Origin: Progne subis subis | Lineage: Eukaryota; Chordata; Aves; Passeriformes; Hirundinidae | Assembly (NCBI GenBank): GCA_022316685.1 | Contig: JAKJHU010000034.1 | Coordinates: 682,001 to 746,000 of the forward strand | Direction: 5' to 3' | DNA: 64,000 nt | Part shown: piece by piece, positions 39,421-54,400 of the stretch | How positions within the stretch are numbered: position 1 is the stretch's first letter | How the letters are laid out: each line of letters begins with the position of its first letter | Made by a program: the position numbers and the translations under genes | Notes under the pieces: model-generated | Told to the model about the DNA's origin: nothing | What the model saw: only the letters and a program-made list of their open reading frames with translations | Database searches by the model: none

Positions 39421-42400
39421 TTACATAAATTCTCTATTTGCCTTATTTTGGTTTCTGTGAAGGATGATTTCCACATAATCAGCAAATACTTGGTAATTTC
39501 CAAGGAAGCAGAAGGATGATGGGGCAAGTGTTTGAGCCCAGAGGGTCCTGTCGAATTTTGCTGTGGAATTATTGACTGTTTGATTAAAACCAGATCAAAG
39601 TACTGGAAGAGATTGACTTGAATATGTGCTATCACTGTTAGTCAGTTTCTCTTCATCAATATTTCACCTTCCCAGACTGGATGCTGCAGTTGCTTCAGGA
39701 GAAACATGAACCAAAACTCAATAATGGCAGGTGCATGTTTGAGACATTTTATACCAGTTAATTTCACAGTTATTAAACCAGCAGAATTGGAAATCTAATT
39801 GGCTGAAGGTTTTTAGTACATTTAACCTTTGTTATGTTTCAGGAATTACATGTATTTGCTTCTTTTCAAAATAAAGAGAGAACTGACTTGCTTGTTAGAC
39901 TACTATGAGTTGCGGTGCTAAAGGAAGCTGGTAATGTTACATCTAAAATTGGTGATTGCTTTTAAAAACATGGTGCCTTATATTTATGTGGAAGTAAATT
40001 ATCATATTTGTACCCATAAATACAGACAAAATAATGATGTCTCTCTCTCCTTGATTAGTGTTTTATAAGATCCCTTTCTCATCTTGCAGTGTCCTGCAAA
40101 CTGTTACAGTAATTGAGGTGAATTTGTAAACGCAAAAACTGTCTTTTAATTTACCACTTAAATTGATGCAATCCAAGCACACTTTTACATTCATATAGAC
40201 AGATCAGAACTGTTTACAGTTATCATGTTTCCTGTTGGCTATTTGTGATCAATGTAGTTATTTTTTTATAATGTTATAATGTTAATGCATTGTCTCTTTT
40301 ACATATGCAACAGAGTACTTTATTTTTCTTTTGTAGGATATGTGCGGTGTAATTAGTTTCTAACTGGAAACATTTTTGACTGGGATTCTGAATAGAAACC
40401 ATAGCATAATGCAAATGATCATACAAATTTCTGTATCTCATGGAGAACAATACTTATATTCAGCAGTTAGCACTTGTTTTGTTTTACTTTTAAGTATACT
40501 GTTTATATAAAGCCAGCATGGAAACAACTCAGAGTCATTATGTTAGAAAATTTTTATGCAAAGAGCATGGTGTTTGTGAATGCCACTAATATGAGCAGGC
40601 TTAATATTTCTTTGAATCAGAATGAGTTTGTCACTCCTGGCAAGACAGAAATCAATTGCCAGTATATGTGATTAGTTGTAGTTTAAAGATAATTGAAGTT
40701 GGACTGTGACAAATCCTTTATATTAATTAATAGGAACAATGTGTTGTGACAAGAACCCCTCTGATTAGCTGACAGTTTATAACTGAAGAAGAACAGCATT
40801 TGACTTAAATCTCAAGAACTTCAACACATTAATATAATTAAAATAAATGAGAGCTGCATTTGGCACGCCTTATTTTGGTTATGCAAAATATATATGTTCA
40901 TGTTGCTCATTTGAGCATGTTGCATTGTTAATCAGGCACTGTGGATATTATTTACTTCATTTTCAAAATAAAAAACTGTGTTCAGAAAATCTTGAATATA
41001 TCTCCAGGATTTTAAGACAGTGTTTAGACTTCCTATACTGTTTTGGGAAATAAAAATTAAAAAAAAACCACAATCAAATAAAAAACACCTTAGCTTTGCA
41101 TTTCTCATTTAGTTATTTTGAGAAATAAGTACATCAGCTCTTAATTAAAATATTTAATTGTGACTTTATACAGTCACCTTAACCTGACTTTGTGTGAAAT
41201 CTTGTTGGAATAATGTTCTGATGGAGAGGGAATATTAATACTTGGTTAAATTTCATGTACGATTGTTTTCATATTTCTGCTGTCAAAGCTTCTCTGCTTC
41301 TCTAATTGTTTTATGAGGTGACAGCACACATCTTTAAACAGTAGTATCAGAGGAAAAATAGAAATGTTTAGTGTGGAAAGCGCACAGAAGTACAAAGCTG
41401 AAATAAAAGGGAAAGTGTGCTTTTGAATTTGCAGAACAGTATTTTCCAGCAATTTGCATCCAGTCATTTGGGAAAACCTGTTGCATTTATTTTGATTTAT
41501 TCAATTCTTCCCAGAGGCTTACATTGTATTAATGAAATTAAGAAATGGAAAGGCACAATGTACAATTTATCTTTTGAGTTTTGTGCACAAAGCTTTCAGA
41601 AGTCAGTTTTCAGTTTGCTTGAAATGCAAAGCTTCAATGTTACGTTTCCAGTTTGGCTTGGTTTCCATTAGAGGACATGACTTGAGCCACGTCTGCAGGG
41701 AGGTGTTTGTTGGCATTGAAGAGGTAGTTGCTGTTCCCCTGCCATGTCTGATGTCCTGGCTGGGCTGGACAGCCCTGGTTGTCACCTGGCCATGCTGTGC
41801 CCACTCAGCCCCCGGCCTGCAGCCCTGGCCCTGCTGAAGCAGTGTGCGAGGGAGAAGGATGATGCTGCTGCTCTGCCAATTCGTGCTTGTGGGGAAAGGG
41901 GAGGAACTGGTGCTATGAGCTGTATGGCATGCTGGGAAGAACAGAGAGTATTGTTAGGAAGTTACCGTCGTGGCACTACACTGGGAAAACTTGCATAGGA
42001 CATTTGGGAGCCAGAATCCAGGGGGAAGATGGGTTTCATTTTTATACTAGTAGTTTGAAACTGTATAGAGACTATATAGCAGTGTTCATGCTTACTAGTG
42101 ATTGTTTGTTGTTTTTTTTTTCATTCATAAGACTGGAAAATAATACAATGAGAATCATGATTTCTAAAGATTCTGAATATAACCCTTCCTGTGGAATTCT
42201 AGAAAGGAATTCCAGCAGCTACAAAAAATTCCCTTCTGCATTAGCTCTGCTGGCAGAAACCACTGCAAACACATTTCTTGCTCTGAGACTATACCTTTTT
42301 ATTCATCTACAATATATTTTGTTTCTTTGCAGATATTGATGTATGATATAGCATCTAAATGATATGTTTTCTTTTCTTCCAGGCTGCTGAATCAGGAATA

Positions 42401-45400
42401 ATAAAAGTGAAAACAATAGCTGCACGGAACACAGATATTTTGGCAGGTAATTATTTGCTCTGCAATGGGAAAAATAAAGCTGAGTTACAGATCAAAATGT
42501 TAAAAAGATGTCTTGGATATGTCTAATAATACTGCATGTCTTTTAGTGTGTGCTGTATTGTTGATGCTTTAGTTTTGGGCACCTAGCAGAAAATCCAGTA
42601 GGATAGAAGTGTTTTGGCTCTACTTGTTACTTGTTAGTGCTATTAGGATGCTGAGGAAGGGCTCAATTTTCAGTTAATGCTCTACAAAAATAATCATCCA
42701 CTTAGAAAAATAACATTAAATACTTAGACCCTACATTCTCTGTTTTAGTTGCTGTGGTTGAGTGCTCTGTGTGGAGTTCTGCAGTATGATCCACATTTAT
42801 GTATTTGTCCAGCCTGTGGGGACTTAAAACTGTCAGGCAAAAATCCATCTTTATCTGAGACAAGGTCATTCAGTTTAAGATGTTCCAATGCCTTGAGGGA
42901 TGGGACATATCTTGTGAGCTGCAGCTTTTTAAGTGCTTTAAACAATATCTCTAGACTGTCTTCAGCTTTATTAAGTTGGTTTCTTGCCAGTTGTTGCTAA
43001 AACCCTTGGCCAGATTTGAATGTCCCTGCATTAATACTTGAGTGTCTACCCCAGATGTTATCAAAATCCTTGAAATGCTAGATTGTTTGGAAGGTCCAGT
43101 AAAATAGCTGCAAACCATTTCTTGTTTTGAGGTATGTAAATCTGATATTGTTAAGGAGGCATTTTCTAGGATTATTTGAATTAACAGACCCACTTCTCAG
43201 TATTTCACTTTAATGCCTCTTTTTTATTTATTTTCTTTGTTTTTACTGCTGTCATGAATGCTGACATAAGTGGGAAAAGTATGCCAGGTAATGTCAGCTA
43301 TATAAAAAAGGGAAACACAGTACACAGACGAAAAAGGGAAAGCAGTAGTTAGCCATTTGGGAAGCTGTCAACATAGTACTGCATAAAGAAGTTCATATTT
43401 TAGAAAGCTAGTTTCTAATCCTACAGAATTCTCTGGCTTTTGGTTTTCAAAGGGAAGAGATAGCAAAGATCATTAAATTTGGTAATGGATGGGCAGTCTT
43501 TGTTTTCATCTTGTTGAGGAAACGCTTTCTTGGAATTGGTAAAATTTTTAAAATCATTTTCTCTTGGAAAGTTTAAAGTAGAATGTACTTAGTATTTAGT
43601 TCATTCAAAAAAACTGCACAAATTTGTTGTTAAAGAGGTTTGGGAAACTAGCAGGTCCTAAAAGTTATTTTGGTTAGTTAATCTTCGCTAATAGGATAAT
43701 AACTTTTTCCTCCTCTGTTCTGCGGTTTTGTACTGGGAAAATGTACTTTGCTTGAACTATATCCTAACATTCTACAGTTAAAGCATAATGTCATTAAACA
43801 GACTCAGTTTTTTATGAACTACTGTATTTTTTGAGGTATTAATTATAAGCTAATCTTATATATAAGTTAGTGTTAGAGATGGTCTTGTTCATATTAAAAT
43901 CTTCTGAAGAAAAATAACGTATACTAGTACATATACTTTGTAGCTGCAAAATGCTACAATGCAATTGTGAAATCTAGTGGATACTTTTTGACTCCTAGAT
44001 GATTTAGCAATATGAGATATTCTAGTAATACAAATAAATATTTTGATCAGGACATGGGGGGTTTTTAAATAATTTGATGTAAACTGTCATTTCACTAAAA
44101 TAGATAAGAACAACTCTATCAGATTGTTTGAATAAGCTGACATGATGCTTTCTTGAATTTCATTGTGTAGGACTATAATTTTTAAGAAAAAAGATACGGG
44201 CTTAGAATCTTTATTAAAATCTTTGTTATTTTTGGTGGGATATGTTTAACCTGCCAGAACTTTGAGGTCATTGATCTAATGTCTTTCTTTCTCTTGGAAA
44301 AGTTAAGTTGATCATTTTTGGCAGTGTGTACATGCTTTATTATTTATTTATAAGAATTTTAGCAATTCCAGAGGAGGAGAAAGCTTTAAATCACAGGAGA
44401 TAAATTTGAGAAATTATTTCCATGTGGCTTTGAGATGTGCAAAATCTTATGGTTTAGGAGTTCTTCTAAAAAATCAATTATAATCTTGCTGATGAAATGA
44501 ACGGGTAAGTTATACTTTCCAAAAACTTCTCATTTGTTATGGTTCAGTAACATAGATTTCTTTTTAAATATATTCTGCCATAAATTGGTAACTAAATGAA
44601 GGCAGATCTTGCAATAATAAATTCATTGTGCATTTTAAGACCAAAGCTAATACAGTCACAGAATCCCATGATCACAGAATATTCTGAGTTTGAAGGAATC
44701 ATCAGAGTTTAGCTCCAGACCCTCTAAACAGGAAAGTCCCAAGAATCACCCCATGTGCCTGGTTGCTATAAAATCAGATGGCTACCAAAGCAGATCTACA
44801 AAACATTAATTTTTCAGCTTAATAGATTAAAATATTTGTATAGATTCTGTTGTTAGATTGCTGCTTTTAATGGATTATAGAAGAAAGTATTGTAAAAGGC
44901 TAAATTTATTCTTTGTCTTATTTATTAATTCATGCCATTTTTGCCATTCAGAACTATATCTTGGGTCTCATTTAAGGATAAATATTTTGTGGTATCTTTT
45001 TGCTTGCTTTTTTCTGCTTGATGGTTAGAATTTAGTGGCAGTTCAAAAATGTCAACTGGATATAGAGCCTGTACTGGCTCTGAAGAGGCTGATGAAACTG
45101 GACTGTGTGTTGATATCACCCTCTAAGAACTATTATCTTATAGAAAGTTGGCATCCATAATTTATAATGGCCTATCCTTTTCGTAAAAACTTCTGAGTCA
45201 GCTAGTGTTTCAGTTGGAAAATATCATTAAAGTATATTTTTGTAGTTTTAACTTGTTTAATTTTTTTTTTCCAAATTAGCTGTAGCGATGCTTACTCGTA
45301 TAGATCATGTTTGCATTTTTGTGTGAGAATGTATTTTTTCTTTGTGGTAACTATTGTCCTCTGAAAAGCATGTGAAACTTTTCATGAATACATGTCTTCT

Positions 45401-48400
45401 CCTACATGTAGACTAAAACACAGTGTATGACATTCAGTCATTAAGAACACACACTGAACTTTCAACTGTGAGGAATTTTTTAGTATCTGAAATGGTAGTG
45501 AGTGGCTAAAATCTTAGAAGTTTCCATGAATCAACAACACTCATCAGTCAGAGCCATGCTTTCCTTTTATATCTTTAATATTTTTGTATTTGAAAATTTT
45601 ATTGTCTCAGATTTCTTGAATTACTTTTATGAGAAAAAACTATTTTAAATGCCAGTGAAGAATGTCATATTCATTATGAAGCGTGTTTGTTTGTTTGTTA
45701 AAGAGAAAAAGAGAGAGATGGGATAAGGGGAGTTTTTGGAAACTGGTTTTATCCTGGCAAAAGTCCATTTTAAGAAGCTACCCTTTGTCACTAAAACACA
45801 AACAGTCCAGTCTCTTTCTCCTCCTGCTTTGCCAGTGGCAGTTTGCTCTTCCCCTTCCTGCCCTGTGCATTGGAATGTCACTCTGTGCCACCCTCTGTTG
45901 CTTCCTGCATTAGGTACTGAGGTGAAGCAGAGCAGGACAGTGCTACCAGCCTGAGACTGATTCCTGTGGCAAGGCCAGGGAAAGCTCTTGGGTTGGCAGA
46001 ACCTTACCCCTTCTTGCTAACCACATGGACTCTTAAGTGGATGGTTTGGATTTGGAAAGTCATTTGAGTGTGTAAGGGAGAAGGTACTTGGAATTTGAGC
46101 CTTGGCCAGGGTAATTTTGGAAGTGAGCTGTGTCACCCCAGTGTCTGTCTTCACTTCCCCTGGGGTCTGTGTGTAAATCCTAGATTTCTAGGACTGGAGA
46201 TTGCTTTTTGTTTATAGGTATGATGAACAATTTTTGCACTGTATATTTCAAAGTATTAAACATTGCTTCCATATTTCTCTTTGAAAGCATTGAAAGAGAA
46301 CAGCTCAGAGGTGGTTCAGCCTTTTCTGATGGGTTGTGGAACAAAAGAACCAAAGATCACTCAGCTGTGTCTAGCAGCCATACAGAGGCTCATGTCTCAT
46401 GAAGTTGTTTCAGAGGTAAGAGCGATCTTTATACCAAAACATAAGTATTTCAAAGTGAGAAATACAGACCTCAAATGGAATGTGCATGTGTTGTTTTAGG
46501 AGGCTCTTTATATTACAATGATCATAGTCCACAAAATATTTTACTCATATCTTGTTTTTCAGTAATTTAAAGGAAAAACTTTTACACCATAGGAAAAAAA
46601 AGAGAAAAAAAAAAAAAAAAAAAGGTGAGGCAGTATTAGTAACCTCTAGAAGGAAATACATGAAAATTGAATCCAGCTCATTTAATTCACATTCTTACAC
46701 TGCAGGAACTGAACATGTAATGAATCTTGTGCATCCACAAAATATACTCTGTGCAATAACTTTATTGTGCCTTTGTTACATTTTATTTTTAAAAATAAGG
46801 TAAACTGGATGCACATTTTCTGCAGCAGTAAATGTCATGATATATTATGGTACTGCATATATAGTGTGTTAGGAAGCTGATGAAAATAATGCTGTTAAAA
46901 TTCAGTTCAGTAGTGCTTGCATAATGTAATATTACACTGTTTTCTGTCTAAGTGAGTTCTGAGGGCAAAATATATTTTTACTGTGGCTTCCATATTTCCA
47001 AGTAGAAAATTTAGTACAGGCTTTAATTTGTACTGCATGTTAAGACATTTCTGTTGTCAATTCTTTAAAAATACTTTGTGAAGCTTGTGACAATGAAATT
47101 GGCTTTATATTGTCAATGAAGTCCTGTGGTATAGACAAATAGGCACATTCAGTTATAATATGCCTTTATGACAGTGATGTTCTTACATGTGTACACAACA
47201 TACCAGTACATAAATATTGTAATAGGTGACAAAAATTTATTTCTTTGTAGGCTGCAGCAGGAAACATTATTAATATGCTTTGGCAATTGATGGAGAACAG
47301 TCTTGAAGAACTTAAATTGCTCCAGACAGTTCTTGTACTTCTAACAACCAATACAGTTGTGCATGATGAAGCACTGTCCAAGGTAAGAATTTGTTGGTGT
47401 CAACTATAGAATTTAAAACATCCAAGAGGAAAAATGGGGAAATTTTACATATGAAGTATGTGAAAACAATGAACAAGGAAGAATCTTCCTTCATTCTATT
47501 ATGTCCCTATTTTTTTTATGACTAGACTCTAAAATGGGATTTCTTTTAGCTTCCTTTTCTATGTGTTTTGTAATTCCTGCACAATAATACATTTCTGACT
47601 TAATAGGAACTTGAAATAAAAATACTAAACCAATGCCTGTCCTTCTTACCTGTTAAAATCAGTGGATGTTTTTGAACCGGAATCAGAGCAGATAGCACAG
47701 TGTAAACTCACTGATGGAGAAAATGATAAAAGAAGCTGCCTTCCACCCTGCCTTAAAATCTTTTGAAAACAATCCAGTTATTGCACTTTCAGTAATAACT
47801 TTGTGTCTTAGTTTAAACATTAAACATTTTGGATATTATGTTTCAACTAAAACAAAAAATAAGGGCCCAGTCCATTTTAATTTAAATTATAAGATACTTT
47901 TCTTTGAAGAAACAACATGTTTACCCATCTGTGAATTGTGAAACTATGCTTATTAATCTCTTCTAGATTAAATTGTAGAAAATTGGTTTTTGCCAGACAC
48001 ATATTGCATGGTCAAGTTTCAGTCAAGCTGTTGTAAGATTTTAAACTAATGTGGCAATATCATCTGAGTAGAGTCCACAAATCACAGACATGGAAGAGAG
48101 GCAGAAGAAAATGCACTATAGCCAGGTGTGGTTGAGGTTCTTGAAAGTGCAGGAACACAGTATATGGACAGAAGAACAAGAAACACAGGTTTCACTACAC
48201 ATACAGGTGTTAATTTTCTAAATTCGTTATAAAACAGGTAAGTATTAAACTATGAGTTTGTTAGGTAATAACAAAATCCAATGGGAAAAAGTATTCAGGT
48301 CACTGCCAGCACAATGACACTTTGAAATGCATGTCTTAGGAATAATAGCAGTCAAGGCAACATGATTTTGAAAGTAATGTGAGTCAGTGTGGGAGAGGAA

Positions 48401-51400
48401 TGACATTTTAGCTTTGGAATTGACTGACTTTTCTGTGATTAACCTTACAATCCTAATGTCCTTTTGGCATTAATATTCATACAAGTTCTGTGTGATGATT
48501 ACTGTATATTCTCTGTATGATGCCTGCAATTTCATTGGCACATTGTAATGTGTTCAGTTAATACCACTTTTCAGTTGCCTTTGGGGAGGATTACTAAAGA
48601 GTTTTTTGGCTAGGATAATACATAAAACATATTCTGGTTCTTCAAATTTTTTTTTTTTTTTCTTTTTTTGACAACCTTTTGGCAAACTGTAGCAGAAAGC
48701 ATTCCTCAATCCATCAACCTTCTTGGCTCTTCGCTAAAAGATGAAATATATTGTTGTAAGGTGATATTTTTTCTGGTTTTTCCTTTCAGGCAATTGTACT
48801 TTGCTTTCGATTGCACTTCACAAAAGATAATATCACAAATAACACTGCGGCAGCTACAGTGCGGCAGGTAGTTACTGTTGTGTTTGAGAGAGTGGTTGCT
48901 GAAGATGAACGATACAAAGGTGGGCATACTGCTTACTCAGCTTGCTTTTATTTACCTTCTTTTTTGACACATATCAGTTGTTTCTCTTTCAGATAAAGAA
49001 GTAGTAAAATGTCAATAGATGTTATGAAAAAGTCACAGACATCTTAATTTTAACTGTCTTTCATACACTTATTTGTATTTAAAGGAGATTAAATCCTTCA
49101 CCATTGTGTCAGTCCAATTCAGTGCAGCAATATATAAAACCTAGACATTTTTTTTCAAGCTGTGAGAACTGGTCTTCAGGTTAGTACTGTAAAGGGATTT
49201 GAGGTGAGGGTGTCATTTATGGTGCAGGTACCAGAGATTACTGAGTGGGAAATACATGGCAGTAGTAGTTTTGAAGAGGATCTTGGAAAGCAGTGCTTGG
49301 TATTGATGATCTTTGGTAGTCAATGTAATGTTTGTGTCTGTAGACATGATAAGTTGCAGAAGAATTACCTGACCATTCTCATGGAATATTCCTGTAAGAA
49401 CACTTAATGCATACTTGATTTTTAACAGTTCCTTTGTTCACAAAGCTTTGTTTTGGTTTGTTTTGTTTTTTTGCATAGATGCTGTTGACCAGCCAGCTGC
49501 AGTTCAAGGGAATAGTAATAGAAGATCTGTCAGTACACTGAAGCCGTGTGCTAAGGATGCATATATGCTTTTTCAGGTAGTTGGGGAGCATATATTTATG
49601 CATTTGCCGTTAAGATTAGGTGCTTCTACATCTCTTTAAGAAATTTCAAGGATTTGCTGTTGGCATATTGACAATGTCCTTAACCAGAGCCTTGGGCTTT
49701 CTAATGCTATTTATTCTATTTGGTGATGATATGCTGTATCACAGGAGAATGACAGGAAAATGAAGAGAAAGTGGACTTGGAAAATGTTTTACTGTAAGTC
49801 TTAAGGAAAAGCTAAGCATACATTTCTGCATTAAATTCACGATTCCTATTTCTGTGAGCCTGTGGTGGATTTACCCTGGCTGGGCTGTCAAGTGCCCACC
49901 AGGATGCTCTGCCGCTTCCTGTCCCAGCTGGATGGGGAGAGAAAATAATATGGAAAACAAATTATAGGTTGAGATAAGGCAATTTACTAAAGCAAAAGCA
50001 AAATTTTGCATGTGCATGAGCAATGTTCAGCCACTTCCCGGGAAGCAGAGCTTCAGAATACATGGTGATTGCTCCCAAAGGCAAACATTGTAAATAACAG
50101 ATGCCTGCCTTGTTCTTCCATTTCTTAGGTTCTATAACTGAGGTATGGAATGTCTCTTTGGTTAATTTGAGATGACATTTTTTGTGTCTCCTCCCAAGAT
50201 CTTGCCCAGCCCCTTTGCAATGGTGGGGTGAAATCTTGAGAGACAGCACTGAGGATGTGCCAGTGCTATTCAGATATAGCCAAAACACTGGTGTGTTATC
50301 AGCACCTTTCTAGCTACCAATGCAAAGTTCAACACTATAAGGGCTGCTGCAGGGAAAATTAACTCCATCTCAGCCAGACCCAATACAGAGCAAAACACTG
50401 CAACTGAAGTTCAGTCTTGTTTCCTGTGGTTGGTATTGGACATTAAAGGCAGGTATGTAATGAAAAGTAGTTGCATTCATCACACCAATAAAAATCTTCT
50501 TGACTTAGCAAATTCACTGGTCTTGAGATATTTTTGAGGGTAGGAACAAAACACACATGTTACAAGGATACCAGCAAAGTTTAAAATTTCTTTTAAACAT
50601 TTTCTATTCTTTATAATTTATATGAAAAAAGTATTTAAAGAAAAATTATGTTGAAATCAGAGAATCATTCACAATAGAGGAGAGTATGTAGATTTCATGA
50701 TGAACTCAGGAAACTTTCTTGGCACAGGATTGTACAGAGAATATCAGTGTTACTATGTTTCTTTTTAAGGATCTTTGTCAGTTGGTTAATGCTGATGCGC
50801 CCTACTGGCTTGTGGGTATGACAGAAATGACACGGACATTTGGCCTTGAACTTCTTGAGTCAGTCCTCAATGACTTTCCACAAGTGTTTTTACAAGTGAG
50901 TAGCTCTTGGATGGAAAACAGGAAGACTTTTATTCACATGGGTAGTAAAATCTACACACTTCATTAAATGCTCTTTAATTTATGTTTTCCTGAAAGACTT
51001 GTAGCTTTTACATGCTGGGGGGATGGGTTTGTTTAACAGAAAAGTTCCCTGTGCTTTTTGAATGTCTTTCTATTCCCAAACACTTTATTTATGTTTATGT
51101 TTTATTTATATTGATACATTTTGTAGAGCTATTTGTTTCACTTTTGATTTTGCTGTTTATAGCTCCTTCAGAGATACAGTTTTTTATCTTGCATTATTTA
51201 TGGCAGCTCTGTCACTAAATTTGTGGAACTGTTATTTCTACAAAAACATTAACCTCACCCCACTTGTAAAGTAAGAATCAAGAGTGAATTGTGTATATCT
51301 ACTGCATATAAATCCTCTATGATCCTGCAGTAATGTGTTTTACTAGCTGACTGTAGGTAAATTAAAAAAGATTATAAAGTTGCAAGTGATATATTAGTAG

Positions 51401-54400
51401 CCTATTTCAATTTGCAAAATACAAGAAGAAAGGTGCATGGCATGAACCTGACCATTGTAATTTCATGCTTCTGGCAGCTTTACAATGGTGTCTGCAATTC
51501 TGCCTTTTAATTTCCTGATTATAATTTATACCAGGATTTACATGATTTCAGACTGCTTGATCATAACTACAAATGTAAATAAGATGCATAATCAGAGCTA
51601 CTGGTGGCAATTAAGGAATATCTGCATATAACTTTTTCTGTTTCCTTTTTCAGCATCAGGAATTCAGCTTCCTTCTTAAAGAAAGGGTATGCCCTCTTGT
51701 TATAAAGCTCTTCTCCCCAAATATCAAATTCAGGCAAGGTTCCACCACCTCATCTTCCCCAGCACCAGTGGAAAAACCATACTTTCCCATCTGTATGCGT
51801 TTGCTACGAGTAGTTTCTGTTTTGATTAAGCAGTTTTACAGTTTGCTGGTAAGGATATGCTCAAATTTTCTTTATGTGATTTTTGTTTTTCTGTGTATAT
51901 GCCAGTGCTATGATCAGTAGTAGTATTGATTAGTTCTTGGGAACTGTTGATGTCTAATGAGGAAAGAGAAAGCTAAATACTCTTTTCCACTTACATTTAT
52001 CTGTATTTACATGTATTCTAAATGTATGATTTTGTTAAACATGGACTTGTATGAATTTCATAGTAGATTAGCTGTCTTTTCAAAGTTTAACTGCCTTTCA
52101 GATTTTGGGAAGTTTTTGCTCTTATGTTGTTTGCTTCACTTTAGATAATGATGATTACTGTGCCTTGTTAATACTTTCTGAGAGGCTTTTGACTTTAGTT
52201 GCTAAAGCTGTTGACAGAATGTCAGTACACATACAGATGTTAATTTTCTAAATTCGTTATAAAACAGGTAAGTATTAAACTATGAGTTTGACAGTATTTC
52301 CTGAGTTTTGGGTATTTGCTAAAAATTATATTTTTCATTTGTGTACTGTAGTAAATGTATGACCTTTATTACAATATCTGCGAAGAATTTAACTCCTTCA
52401 GTACAATTGCATATGTGATTTCAGCTTGTCAAAAATGTTACATTTTAATATAACTCTGCGAAAATACTCATTCCTGAGGTGAAATAGGACTCCTGAGGTG
52501 AAAGTTTTTTGAGAAAATATTTTGTAGGAGGTTTTTTCTTTTTATTAATTTTTATAAACTCTATATTTTAGGTAACAGAATGTGAAATCTTTCTGTCATT
52601 GCTGGTTAAGTTTCTGGATGCAGACAAACCACAGTGGCTACGAGCTGTTGCAGTAGAATCTATTCACAGGCTTTGTGTGCAGCCTCAGCTATTAAGGTAT
52701 TAAATATATTGGGATTTGCTTTTACATTAAGTTTAAGATATACTTTTATTAATTTTCTCTAATGGAAAATGCTTCCTAAAACATTGCAAATGTATAGAAA
52801 CTTAAATGCAATAAGTTTCTAAATGATAATTTTGTGTAATGCATTAGGCAATGCTTATTATCCAGGAAGGGCTGAATTATAGTTATTTGAGTATGTCTGT
52901 CTTAGCAGTGTCAAAGGAACATTCACCTAAAATTAAATATTGTGGTTTACCTAAATATTTGCTGTTAAAATGTGCTTTTAGTTTACAGGTTGGAGTGTGT
53001 GTGTGGGGGGGGGGGGGTGTGAAGTTACTGTTAAAATATTCTTTTCATCCCCAATTTGACAAATATTTTCTGTTTTATAAAATAACTTCCAGGTCCTTTT
53101 GTCAGTCCTATGATATGAAGCAACATTCCACTAAAGTTTTCCGTGATATTGTGAATGCACTGGGGTCCTTTATCCAGTCTCTATTTCTTGTACCAAGCAC
53201 AGGGAACACATCAGCAACACCAAACCAAACTGGTAAAGTCTTGACCTTATTATAATTTTATTTTTCCATCGTTTTCTTGTAATAATGAAATCTGTTTTGG
53301 TTCAGCTCTAGTACAGCTCTGTACTTCTGTGTTTATTTTGGTGAAAAGCTAGCTTGAGATGAACTAGTCTTCTCAGCTCTGGTACAACAGGGGATTTTAT
53401 CTACCTGTATTGTGGGGAAGGCATAGACCCCAGTCAGCAGAGCAGTGCTCCTGCTTTGATTTCTGTTTCTGCAGTGACCAAGCTCCTTGTTTCACAACTT
53501 TTCAGAGGGAAATTCTGATGGCGTTATTTCTAATTTCTGACTATAAAAAATGTGTTTGATTTCTGCCTCCTTGTGAGGGGATGTAATTTATGGCAGGGCA
53601 CAATTTAAGTAGTCAGACAGTGTGTGTTTGTGGAGGGCAGTCACTGATTCTTCTGGATGTTCAAGGCCAAAACTGGAGTGAGGGAGCGAAGAGGCAGAAT
53701 GAAAGATGTGTGTTTTACAAATATTCTCTTTTTTGTAAGCTGAAATCAGACATATGTTGAAACTAAACTTGATTGTCTTTTCTTGCAGCCAGGGTTTTGA
53801 CATTTCACTAGGTATATTTGTATTTTAGTAAGAAGAAATTATTGTCCTGTTAATGCCTTTGCTGGTGTTTGTCTTCCCGAGTTAAGGCTCTCTGTTTCTT
53901 CCTGTAGTTCTGGAAGCAGAGTCCGCAGCAACAAACAACATAAAAATAATTTGTAAGGTTATCCTTTGATATGCCTTCTTAAAAGAGACAAAAGCCAGAT
54001 AATAAGTGTAATTATTTTCTATTGTATCTACTATTAATTTAAGAAACATTAAAAAGTCTGGGTTTAGACTCACACCTTTCAGTGTTTACTCATGAAATTG
54101 GAATCCCATGCTGGAGTTAGCAGTGCTAGCTCGAGGAAATTTGAGTCAGTCTCTGTTGTTCAGTAGCTGTTTATACAGCAACTGATAGAACAATTGTATT
54201 AGTATTATTTCTAGGTTAGCTTATTTATCTTAAACTAAATCAGAAGCACACTTTTTACCACATAATGTGCAGGTATGAGAAGCCATTCTATAATACTCAT
54301 TTTGAAAACCTAAATTTTGCCTCAAGTGAAACAGCACTGCAGTAGAGTCATACCTCTAGTACTGTGTATTTCTCTGGGTTATTATTTCAGTTTGTTTTCT

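Larger units (their letters stand above)
29616..42382 (+). other. MON2 intron 1 (12.8 kb)
   Basis: Long first intron. Its first 770 bp belong to the CpG island. It contains a 30-bp tandem duplication, a C17/(AC)n run at 31813-31844, a T50 tract at 39370-39419 and a short GC-richer patch near 41690-41960. No further exon recognised; several 60-130-codon open frames are unfamiliar. Confidence 0.8.

Noticed and set aside
39420..39640. Possible retroposon body next to the T50 tract
   Set aside because: No gene or repeat similarity recognised, no AATAAA at the expected place and no target duplication found.
53005..53017. G13 run 75 bases upstream of MON2 exon 10
   Set aside because: A single G run after (TG)n is an ordinary microsatellite, not a four-tract quadruplex.
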